Positions 50,908 to 58,188 of a DNA stretch of 64,000 bases are shown piece by piece. The notes below the pieces were generated by a model. It saw only the letters and a program-made list of their open reading frames with translations. It was not told the DNA's origin and made no database searches. The position numbers and the translations under genes are program-made. Position 1 is the first letter of the stretch. Every line of letters begins with the position of its first letter. Source of the stretch: Mucilaginibacter pankratovii. Lineage in GTDB: Bacteria; Bacteroidota; Bacteroidia; Sphingobacteriales; Sphingobacteriaceae. The DNA is taken from the NCBI RefSeq assembly GCF_014773265.1, contig NZ_JACWMY010000001.1, positions 186,001 to 250,000 of the forward strand. The letters are read 5' to 3'.

Positions 50908-52140
50908 TTATTGCGCTTTTAAAGCCGTAACGATATTGAGTTTAGACATGCGCCAGGCCGGGTAAACACCCGAAAGCAGGCCAAAGAAGATACAGGTGAG
51001 TATGGCGTACCCCAGCACCGTAAAGTTTAAACTCAGATTTAAGTTAGCTATAAATTGAGCATCGTTAATGAAGTACATTACCACTACCGACAATACCACC
51101 CCGATGATGCCGCCCAAAAACGTGAGGATCAAATTCTCTACAATAAACTGGTACACCAGTGTTTTTGATGATGCCCCGAAGGCTTTACGCACCCCAATTT
51201 CTGATGAGCGCTCCATAATACGGGTGATGTTTACGTTCACCAGGTTTAGCGTTGGCAGCAGCATTACGAATAAGGCAAACAGGGTTATGGCCGTGAAAGC
51301 GTAAACCATGCCCGAGCTTTTTTCATTTCCGGTACGAACGTAGCCTTCTATGTATGAATCTGCATGGCTGTAGATATGGTCCCACTCTTTACCAGGTATG
51401 GGCAGTTTGGCAACAATTCCCGCATATTCTTTTTTCATTTTCTCTACGTCGCCGGTGTTTTTTGCGAGCACAATGGCACCATAGCCGCCCATATAACCCT
51501 TATCCGCATCCAGCTTTGTTTTTGATGTAGTGATAGGCAGGTAGATATCCGAATACAGCAGGTACGAGGTAATGGGCAGGCTTTTCACCACTCCGCATAC
51601 CCGGTATTTAATATTATCGGCCTCAATGTATTTACCAACCGCGGGGCTGTTGTCGTCGCCAAAGTACTCCTTTTTCATATCTTCAGATATCACGGTAACG
51701 CGTTCGGCATTATCTGTTTGCTGCTTACTGATAGGTTTACCCTCCACAAATTCAAAATCGAGCACATCCCAGAAATCGGTGTTGGTGTACTTGTAATTGA
51801 TCACTATCTTACGGTTGTTCACGTAAGTATTGGTAGAGCCGAACCCAGATGAAATGGCGATTTTAACGGGCGTTTTCATTTTATTTACGTAGCGGCTGAT
51901 GTATGAATAACTTAACCCGCTCGAGTTCATCGATTCTTTTCCGCGTAGCTCTATACGGCTGATGTAGAGTGAGCGGTCGCGTTTTTTATCGGGGTAATTA
52001 TCGTTCACCACCTTATCTATAAAGGCCGTCATCACCAGCAGTATGGTGAGTGTAAAGCTGATGCCAAACAAGCTGATAAAAGTGAAGAACTTGCGGCGTT
52101 TGAGCACCGCTATGGCTATTTTAAAATAATTTTTTAGCAT
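50908..52140 (-). CDS. MacB/FtsX-type ABC transporter permease, first subunit
   Basis: 410 aa. N-terminal helix FFTFISLFGISFTLTILLVM; periplasmic MacB_PCD-like domain (about 50-270); three C-terminal helices (YAFTAITLFALFVMLLPTLN, LTFLGGIIGVVLSVVVMYFI, VLGYAILTCIFFGLLSGVYP). The hallmark loop is SSEIGVRKAFGAS. It is distinct in sequence from the second permease, so they probably form a heterodimer. The ATPase gene ends 25 bp upstream. It acts in the inner membrane in a tripartite complex with the adaptor and TolC-like proteins of the same operon. Confidence 0.92.
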   Translation of the reverse strand: MLKNYFKIAIAVLKRRKFFTFISLFGISFTLTILLVMTAFIDKVVNDNYPDKKRDRSLYISRIELRGKESMNSSGLSYSYISRYVNKMKTPVKIAISSGFGSTNTYVNNRKIVINYKYTNTDFWDVLDFEFVEGKPISKQQTDNAERVTVISEDMKKEYFGDDNSPAVGKYIEADNIKYRVCGVVKSLPITSYLLYSDIYLPITTSKTKLDADKGYMGGYGAIVLAKNTGDVEKMKKEYAGIVAKLPIPGKEWDHIYSHADSYIEGYVRTGNEKSSGMVYAFTAITLFALFVMLLPTLNLVNVNITRIMERSSEIGVRKAFGASSKTLVYQFIVENLILTFLGGIIGVVLSVVVMYFINDAQFIANLNLSLNFTVLGYAILTCIFFGLLSGVYPAWRMSKLNIVTALKAQ

Positions 52141-52165
52141 GATGTTAATGTTTTAGGCTGATGAA

Positions 52166-52831
52166 TTATTGAACCTGCGAACCATCGAACAGCCTTACCA
52201 AACGATGGGTTTTGTTGGCCATGTTCTCGTCGTGCGTAACCATTACAATGGTGGTGCCCTCGTCGCGGTTTAGCTGCAGGAGTATGTCCATGATCTCGTT
52301 GCCCATGGCGCTGTCGAGGTTACCGGTAGGCTCATCGGCAAGGATGATCTCCGGCCTGCCCACAATGGCCCTCGCGATGGCCACACGCTGGCGCTGCCCG
52401 CCCGAGAGCTGCGTTGGAAAGTGTTTGATGCGGTTGCTCAGTCCAACTTTCTCCAGTGCCTCGGTAGCCAGTTGTTTGCGTTGTTTGGCGGTAGTATCAC
52501 GGTAAAGCAATGGCAGCTCTACATTATCCAGCACCTGCAGGTCGTTTATCAGATGGTAGCTCTGGAAGATAAAGCCCAGCTTTTTGTTACGGAAGGCAGC
52601 CAGCTGTTTATCATTAAAGTTACCAGTGCTTTGCTCATCAATTTTGATGCTGCCTTTGGAGGGTGCATCCAGCAGGCCCATGATGTTCAGCAGCGTACTT
52701 TTGCCGCAGCCCGATGGACCCATTATGGATAAGAACTCGCCTTTTTCTATATCGAGGCTGATGCTGTTTAATGCTAAAGTTTGGATGGTGTCGGTACGGT
52801 ATACCTTTTCTATGTTTTGTAATTGTATCAT
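52166..52831 (-). CDS. ABC transporter ATP-binding protein, MacB/LolD type
   Basis: 221 aa, full-length single nucleotide-binding domain. Walker A is GPSGCGKST (38-46), the signature is LSGGQRQRVAIARAI, and Walker B is EIILADEPTGNLD. The H-loop follows in TTIVMVTHDE. The sequence belongs to the lipoprotein-release/MacB exporter class. It powers the two downstream FtsX-type permeases. The gap to the upstream TolC-family gene is 86 bp and contains a short repeated phrase (52842-52871), which is larger than the other gaps in the operon; an extra promoter there is possible but not seen. Confidence 0.95.
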   Translation of the reverse strand: MIQLQNIEKVYRTDTIQTLALNSISLDIEKGEFLSIMGPSGCGKSTLLNIMGLLDAPSKGSIKIDEQSTGNFNDKQLAAFRNKKLGFIFQSYHLINDLQVLDNVELPLLYRDTTAKQRKQLATEALEKVGLSNRIKHFPTQLSGGQRQRVAIARAIVGRPEIILADEPTGNLDSAMGNEIMDILLQLNRDEGTTIVMVTHDENMANKTHRLVRLFDGSQVQ

Positions 52832-52841
52832 GGTTATTGTT

Positions 52842-52871
52842 TGTGAATGGTGAATAGTGAGTTGTGAATGG
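52842..52871. repeat. Short direct repeat 'gtgaatgg' in the TolC-ATPase gap
   Basis: The octamer gtgaatgg occurs at 52843-52850 and 52864-52871 around a gtgaatagtgag variant, giving three related units in 30 bases. Similar phrases occur as dispersed debris in Bacteroidota intergenic DNA (from memory). It occupies much of the 86-bp gap. Confidence 0.35.
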
Positions 52872-52917
52872 TTTTTAGCTTTTTTTGATTGTATTATTAA
52901 TTTCTTGATTCTGTCTT

Positions 52918-54375
52918 TTACTTATAGTTAATTTTCTCTTTCCTTTCAAAGTCATATAACGATAAATACCTTAACTGGTAGTACGCTCCCCAAAAATCGC
53001 GCAGGGCGGCTACGTAATCGCGTTTGGCCTGGTCGTTTTCCTGGAAGGCGATGCTGAGGTCGGTAATACTCAGGTCGCCTAATACATACCTGTCGCGGGC
53101 TATTTTGTACTTTTCGGAGGCGATACTATCTGCCTGGGCGGTAAATACCAACTGGTCTTTCATCATGTTAAAAAGCGTTACCTGGGTTACTATCTGCTGT
53201 TTAAAGGTTTGTTTATCCTGCTCTACGGCGTACTCGGTAAACTGCTCGTTGGCCTGCGCCGTTTTTACGCGCGATTTGGAGCGCCCCCAATCCAGCACCG
53301 GGATGCTGAACTGTAGCTGCAACAACTGCTGGTTTTGCGGATTACGGTACACATCCGGAATGTTGCGGGCCGTGTTGGAGAAACCAATGTTAGCCGTTAA
53401 GGTAGCCACCAGTCCGCTCTGCCCCTTTGCTTTGGCCACATCGCGTTTAGCCTCCGCAATTTTGCGGACAAAAGCTATCGCATCGCTGCGGTTGGCAAAA
53501 GCTTCCGCCAAAACCTTATCGGCAGATACCTCCATATTAATGGTGGCGCCGGGCAATTCCAATGCTATCTTGTCCTCTCCTTCCGCGCCGGTATAAGTGC
53601 GGAGGTTCAGTGTTGCTATTTCCATATCGCGCTTGGCGGTACCTACGGCCTTTTGGGCATTCAAACGCTCTAATTGCAGTTGCAGGATTTCGTTTTTAGA
53701 GATCTTACCCAAATCGAACTTTACTTTAGCAATGGTCAGGATCTTTTCGGTATTGGTAAAGTTGGTTTGGGCTATCTGGTAATTAACCTGCGCCAGCAGC
53801 AGATCGAAAAAGTAACCGGTAACTGTATAGGCTATCTGCTCCTGCGATTCAATGTACGCCTGCTTGCTTTCGTTAAACTTCAGCGGCTCTATCTTTTTAT
53901 CCCACCTTAAAGCGTTGAACTGGAATAATGGCTGACTGTACCCAATAGCGTAAGGTACGCCGTTAAACAATTCATTCTTCCTGTCAAAATCGTAAAAGCG
54001 CTGCATGGATGTGGTACCGTAAACCGTACCACCTGTTGCCGTGATGCTCTGGCTGAAATCAAGCTGCAGGGACGAATTATCGTTATGCACCGGCTGGAAA
54101 ATAATAGTACCATCGGGCTGCAATACCTGCTGGGTTGTTTTACTATAGCCCGGCAAAATCCCGCTTAAAGAGAGCTGTGGCTGATAGTTTGATTTAAAGG
54201 TACGCCACTTCCAATAGTTGGTTTCGCGCACGGTGGTAGCTTGTTTGGCTGCTATGGAGTTTGCTTTGGCCATCTCCACTACCTGCTGCAGGCTCAGCCT
54301 AACGGTATCCCCGCCGGTGCCAGCCGCAGCTTTGGCCGCAATAAATGTAAATATGATGATGTATAAGTACTTCAT
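52918..54375 (-). CDS. TolC-family outer-membrane efflux protein
   Basis: 485 aa. Signal peptide about 1-19 (IIIFTFIAAKAAA). Two internally similar helical halves typical of outer-membrane efflux proteins: LSLQQVVEMAKANSIAAKQA early, and RDRYVLGDLSITDLSIAFQE late. A long coiled-coil region lies around 190-260 (TKILTIAKVKFDLG-like segments). It should form the trimeric outer-membrane duct of the tripartite exporter. The adaptor gene stop is 4 bp upstream. No lipobox is evident. Confidence 0.92.
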   Translation of the reverse strand: MKYLYIIIFTFIAAKAAAGTGGDTVRLSLQQVVEMAKANSIAAKQATTVRETNYWKWRTFKSNYQPQLSLSGILPGYSKTTQQVLQPDGTIIFQPVHNDNSSLQLDFSQSITATGGTVYGTTSMQRFYDFDRKNELFNGVPYAIGYSQPLFQFNALRWDKKIEPLKFNESKQAYIESQEQIAYTVTGYFFDLLLAQVNYQIAQTNFTNTEKILTIAKVKFDLGKISKNEILQLQLERLNAQKAVGTAKRDMEIATLNLRTYTGAEGEDKIALELPGATINMEVSADKVLAEAFANRSDAIAFVRKIAEAKRDVAKAKGQSGLVATLTANIGFSNTARNIPDVYRNPQNQQLLQLQFSIPVLDWGRSKSRVKTAQANEQFTEYAVEQDKQTFKQQIVTQVTLFNMMKDQLVFTAQADSIASEKYKIARDRYVLGDLSITDLSIAFQENDQAKRDYVAALRDFWGAYYQLRYLSLYDFERKEKINYK

Positions 54376-54379
54376 GGCC

Positions 54380-55627
54380 TTAATCTTTTAGGGTGAGCTC
54401 CTTAGCGTTTTTAAACTCGCTCATGTCTGATGTGATCACTACATCGCCGGGTTTTACGCCATCCTTTATCTCCACAAAATCAAAATTGGTGAGCCCGATG
54501 TGTACGCTGCGGCGCTCGGCTTTACCGCCGTTCAGTACAAAGATGTCCTGGTCGGCAGGGCCTTTAAACGCAGCACCATTGGCTACGCGCATGGTCTTGC
54601 TGCGTACATCTGTTATCAGGTAAACATCCACCTTCTGGTTGGGGCGGAGTTGTTTGTTATTGCGCTCATCCAGCTGCACGTCAAAGGTTACAATACTGTT
54701 TTGGATAGATGGGTACACGTTTACCACGTGGCCCTTCATCTGCACCTCGTTAATGCGCACAATAACCGGCATGCCGTTGCGCAGCTGATCCATATAGCTA
54801 TCGGAGATGCTGCCATTTACTTTAAAGCTGCTGAGATCGGCAATGCGGGCAAGGGCATCCCCCTCGTGCACGGTTGCGCCAATGTTTTTGTTTACATATG
54901 TAACCACACCGCTGCGGGTAGCGATGATATTGGCCAGCTGCAACTTGCGTTGCAGACCGCTCAGATCGTTCTGCTGAATGGCTAAAGCGATCTCGGCTTC
55001 TTTAATCTCTATCTGCATGGTTTGCTGCTTGCTTTTGATCTCGTTCTCCAGCTGTTTCTTTTCCAGCTGGGCAACCTTAAGGTTCAGTTCGGCTTGTTCG
55101 ATGCCTTCGCGGGTACCGCCGCCGGCTTTAAACAAGCGTTTGGCGTTTTCCACCGCATCGGCCAGGTTGCTGATGCGCAGTTGTTTGATATCGTTGTTCG
55201 ACTGGATATCGAAGAAGCTCTTGTTAAGGTCGAGTTTAAGTTTGGCTATCTCGTTGCGTTTGCTCTGCATCTGGAAGTTGATCTTCTCAAACTCCGTTTG
55301 CGATGCCGATTTATCAAGCGTGAGGATAGACTGCCCGGCCTGTACCTTGTTACCGGCGTCCATCACCACGTTTTTGATAGAGGCATTGATGGGGCTGGTT
55401 AAGATCTCTTCAAACTCGGGCAGCACTTCGCCGGTGGCGTTCAGCGTATTTTCCACGCTGCCCATTTCGACAACGGCGGTGGTGATCTCTGATCTTTTAA
55501 TGCTCGATTTTAGGGTGGCCCGCATCAGCCAGATCGAGCCGGCCAATACCAATACCGCGATAATCCCTATCATGATGCCCTTCTTTTTTTTGCGGGCGGT
55601 TACTTCCCGTTCTATTAGTTGATCCAT
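54380..55627 (-). CDS. Periplasmic adaptor (HlyD/MacA-type membrane-fusion protein)
   Basis: 415 aa. A charged start and one membrane helix (about 19-36, MIGIIAVLVLAGSIWLM) anchor it in the inner membrane. A lipoyl/barrel-sandwich half (GEVLPEFEEILTSPINASIK) is followed by a long coiled hairpin (about 120-230, rich in K/E/Q: EKKQLENEIKSKQQTMQIEI). The second lipoyl half is ATRSGVVTYVNKNIGATVHE and a beta-barrel domain follows. It bridges the ABC permeases and the TolC-like channel. It is the first gene of the seven-gene operon and lies 29 bp after the -12 element of a sigma-54-type promoter (55657-55672). Confidence 0.93.
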   Translation of the reverse strand: MDQLIEREVTARKKKKGIMIGIIAVLVLAGSIWLMRATLKSSIKRSEITTAVVEMGSVENTLNATGEVLPEFEEILTSPINASIKNVVMDAGNKVQAGQSILTLDKSASQTEFEKINFQMQSKRNEIAKLKLDLNKSFFDIQSNNDIKQLRISNLADAVENAKRLFKAGGGTREGIEQAELNLKVAQLEKKQLENEIKSKQQTMQIEIKEAEIALAIQQNDLSGLQRKLQLANIIATRSGVVTYVNKNIGATVHEGDALARIADLSSFKVNGSISDSYMDQLRNGMPVIVRINEVQMKGHVVNVYPSIQNSIVTFDVQLDERNNKQLRPNQKVDVYLITDVRSKTMRVANGAAFKGPADQDIFVLNGGKAERRSVHIGLTNFDFVEIKDGVKPGDVVITSDMSEFKNAKELTLKD

Positions 55628-55656
55628 TTTGTGACAATGTTATATGCACAAGGGTT

Positions 55657-55672
55657 TGCAATGGATGTACCA
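55657..55672 (-). promoter_or_regulatory. Sigma-54 (-24/-12) promoter of the efflux operon
   Basis: Read on the minus strand the sequence is TGGTAC-ATCCA-TTGCA, matching the sigma-54 consensus TGGyAC-N5-TTGCA in all fixed positions. The GG and GC doublets are correctly spaced. A start site is expected near 55646, giving a leader of about 20 bases before the ATG at 55627. An NtrC-type activator is encoded by the same operon. A Bacteroidota -7-like TAAGTTTG overlaps at 55671-55678 but has no clear -33 partner. Confidence 0.75.
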
Positions 55673-55721
55673 AACTTAAATAACTGGTAATTAATTATTT
55701 ATGAAAAATAGAGAACTAAAA

Positions 55722-55741
55722 CTTGTTCGATATCGGACAAG
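55722..55741. promoter_or_regulatory. 20-bp palindrome, candidate NtrC-type enhancer site
   Basis: cttgttcgatatcggacaag is a perfect palindrome apart from one T/G pair. Its centre is about 85 bp upstream of the predicted start site, the usual place for a bacterial enhancer-binding protein. Probable binding site of the regulator encoded at 48308-49681; inference from position and symmetry. Confidence 0.65.
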
Positions 55742-55777
55742 GCATTTCGATAATGGGAGAATTTGGGAGTATTTTTT

Positions 55778-55970
55778 TTAACCACAGAGAACACAGAGAA
55801 AAACACGGAGGTTCACAGAGCCTTGCAAGCAGGTATTTTGCTGTAGAGACGCAATATTTTGCGTCTCCAGTTTGCATAGCGATTTGCATGGACGAATTAC
55901 ATTGCCGGTTTGCATGGACGAAATGCACCGTTGACATGCATGCGGGAGACGCAAAATATTGCGTCTATAC
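55778..55970. repeat. Dispersed repeat block with two gagacgcaa palindromes and direct repeats
   Basis: Three things lie side by side in the 361-bp gap 55628-55988. 'aaccacagagaacacagaga' at 55780 is a phrase common in bacterial intergenic DNA. Palindromes gagacgcaa...ttgcgtctc occur at 55846-55867 and 55946-55966. Between them tttgcatggacgaa is directly repeated (55883-55896 and 55909-55922). No gene is supported here. The right palindrome is followed by a T run on the plus strand. Confidence 0.55.
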
Positions 55971-55988
55971 TTTTTAAATGCGGGTCAC

Positions 55989-58016
55989 TTATTTCAACGT
56001 AAACTTATACAATACAGCATCCTCCGCGTTAAGTTTTAAATCGATACTGTTATTCAGCGCAATAGCGTTATCCTGCAAGATCTCTTTTACGGCGGTAATT
56101 TTGGTGGCTACCAATCCCAAACGTTGGTAGTTTAGTGCATAGGCCTTTTCGTTTTTTGAATAGTTGAACACGGCTAAATAGAAGGTTTTGCCCACCTGTT
56201 TGGTGAACAGTTCTGATGCGCTGGTGCCTGTATTCCCCTCTACGGGGCGGAAGGCTTTGCCATTTTTAACCAGTTCCAGCAGGTCTTTATCCTGGTAATA
56301 TTTTTTAATGCGTTCGGTCCATTGCCCGGTTTTGGAGAAGTCGTCGCCGCTGATCCAGGTGCCGGTTACCAGGGCAGATAACAGGCGTGCGCGGTTCGCG
56401 CCGATTTTTTCATCGTTAAACACAACATGGTCGGCATCTATGTAGTTGTACAAATAAGTTTGCCACCAGCCGTAGCTTACACTATTAAGAGTATATTGGG
56501 TGTTCTCAATACTTTTAAAAGCATCGCAGGCAATACGGCGCATGTGCACATATCTACCGCTTGCCATGCTGGGCGATATGGCGGCGTAGATCAGCATTTG
56601 GCTGCCTAATTGTTCGGTTAAATACTCCATGCCGGCTTTATAGGCCTGCATGCCGGTGGTTATTTTCGGCTCATAAAAGTGGTTTGCTTCAATAGCTCCG
56701 TGGCCTAAAAAGTCGATCTTGATCATTTTAAAACCGCAGGCTTTTAGTTTGCCTATGACGTAAGCAATGCGGCCTTTTGTGCCCGGGTGTGTCGGGTCGA
56801 GTGCGCGTGCGCCATCAAGGTCGTGGTAGCCCTTGCCGGTTTGGGTCCACATATCGCCGAACTTGTAGTTGCCGCCGTCAGCTACCCTGTCTGGCCCGCC
56901 GCCATGGCCCCAATCGGTAAAGGGCGCCCAATATACACCGGGTTCCAGGCCCTTACTTCTGCAGTAATCGGCAAGCTCTTTTAATTTACTGTAATCGCCA
57001 TGCGAAATCATCATATCCCAGTACGAATCCAGGTCGATATAGGCGGTATTCCCGGTACGGAAAGCGGGAATGCTATCCGCAAAAAAGTTGGTCACTTTAA
57101 CGGTTTTATCAAAGTCGATATGTTCCTGTATCACACCCCAGCTGTTCCATCCTACCGGGGTTGGTTTTGTCCAGTTAAAAACAAAGGGCGGCTCGGCAAT
57201 GCGGTTGGCCTTACTGTATTCTTCCATACCGCTGCGCCAGTCGTTAAAACTACCCACAAATATTTTTGGCGACCTTACCGTATTACCACTAATAAAGCCA
57301 TGCGGAATTTTATCGCGTGTAATGGCTTCTTCTGTATAGCCGCCCCAAATTTTGATTTGCCCTTTAGTAGCGTTTGCTTGCGTCTCCACGCCCGTTTTCC
57401 AAACCTCGTGCTCTACCGAGCCGGCTATGATGCCCATCCTGCTGTCGTTAGCATATACTGTACCTACCTCCGCGCTCATCACCGGGGCGGTTGTAAAGAG
57501 TTTTGAATTATAGCTGATGAAGGTATCGTTGTCAAAAGGCACAAAGAGGCTGCGCACATCACCACCTGTAAGTGGCTTAAAATGACCAATAAGCGGCATC
57601 ATATAATTGGTTGTTAGTGCTGCACCCTGGAAACATATCTCCGTAAGGAAATAATTGCGCCCGGTGTAGGTGTAAAACACCTGCTTCATCATGGGTTTGC
57701 CCGGTGCGGTTAATACAATGGTATGTCTGGTGCCTTTACCAAAACCATCTGTTATGGCAATTTTGTTATACTGCCTTATCTCATAACTTTTTGTGCTGAG
57801 GGTATCGGCATTCACCATGGCTACGGCGTAAATATCCATAAACGCTTCATGGCCATACTGGATCACGTTGAACGTGCCGGTTTTTAAATTGTAGCGGATG
57901 TTACCCGCATCGCCAAAGGCGATATTAATCACCACGGGCGGCTTTGCCCCTGCGTTAAATATAAAAACAAAGGCAAAGAGGATGCTTGCTATATAGCAGA
58001 TATAAATTTTAAGCAT
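55989..58016 (-). CDS. Alpha-galactosidase-like glycoside hydrolase (GH36/GH27 clan)
   Basis: 675 aa. Signal peptide about 1-25 (ASILFAFVFIFNAGA). An N-terminal beta-sandwich (about 26-270) precedes a TIM barrel that begins at PVGWNSWGVIQEH. The catalytic nucleophile is probably Asp435 in KMIKIDFLGHGAIE, and the acid/base probably Asp498 in RIACDAFKSIEN, by analogy to clan D enzymes. A C-terminal beta domain ends the protein. It should remove terminal alpha-linked galactose or a related sugar in the periplasm. It ends the leftward polysaccharide locus. Subfamily cannot be set by eye; alpha-N-acetylgalactosaminidase or related clan D activities are possible. Confidence 0.82.
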   Translation of the reverse strand: MLKIYICYIASILFAFVFIFNAGAKPPVVINIAFGDAGNIRYNLKTGTFNVIQYGHEAFMDIYAVAMVNADTLSTKSYEIRQYNKIAITDGFGKGTRHTIVLTAPGKPMMKQVFYTYTGRNYFLTEICFQGAALTTNYMMPLIGHFKPLTGGDVRSLFVPFDNDTFISYNSKLFTTAPVMSAEVGTVYANDSRMGIIAGSVEHEVWKTGVETQANATKGQIKIWGGYTEEAITRDKIPHGFISGNTVRSPKIFVGSFNDWRSGMEEYSKANRIAEPPFVFNWTKPTPVGWNSWGVIQEHIDFDKTVKVTNFFADSIPAFRTGNTAYIDLDSYWDMMISHGDYSKLKELADYCRSKGLEPGVYWAPFTDWGHGGGPDRVADGGNYKFGDMWTQTGKGYHDLDGARALDPTHPGTKGRIAYVIGKLKACGFKMIKIDFLGHGAIEANHFYEPKITTGMQAYKAGMEYLTEQLGSQMLIYAAISPSMASGRYVHMRRIACDAFKSIENTQYTLNSVSYGWWQTYLYNYIDADHVVFNDEKIGANRARLLSALVTGTWISGDDFSKTGQWTERIKKYYQDKDLLELVKNGKAFRPVEGNTGTSASELFTKQVGKTFYLAVFNYSKNEKAYALNYQRLGLVATKITAVKEILQDNAIALNNSIDLKLNAEDAVLYKFTLK

Positions 58017-58040
58017 GATGTGTTTTTAGGTTTTATCCTT

Positions 58041-58142
58041 GGCCTCACCTAAATCCTCTCCAAAGGAGAGTACCTATAAGGCCAAAATTGTATTTATACA
58101 AGTCTAAGTCCTTCTCCTTTTGGAGAAGGGTTGGGATGAGGC
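58041..58142. repeat. REP-like inverted repeat between two glycosidase genes
   Basis: ggcctcacctaaatcctctc at the left end pairs imperfectly with gagaagggttgggatgaggc at the right end. Inner arms tctccaaaggaga and tctccttttggaga each form small hairpins. The type, cctcatcccaacccttctcc, is a well-spread intergenic repeat in Bacteroidota and others (recognised from memory). It occupies most of the 172-bp gap. Confidence 0.6.
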
Positions 58143-58188
58143 TTTTGTGCACATATCCCAGGCTTATGACGTTTACGAAAATAAGGGC

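Noticed and set aside
55846..55966. CRISPR-like spacing of two identical palindromes with repeats between them.
   Set aside because: Only two copies, inverted rather than directly repeated in function, with no cas genes. The inner direct repeat is 14 bases with 12-base spacing. This is a dispersed intergenic repeat.
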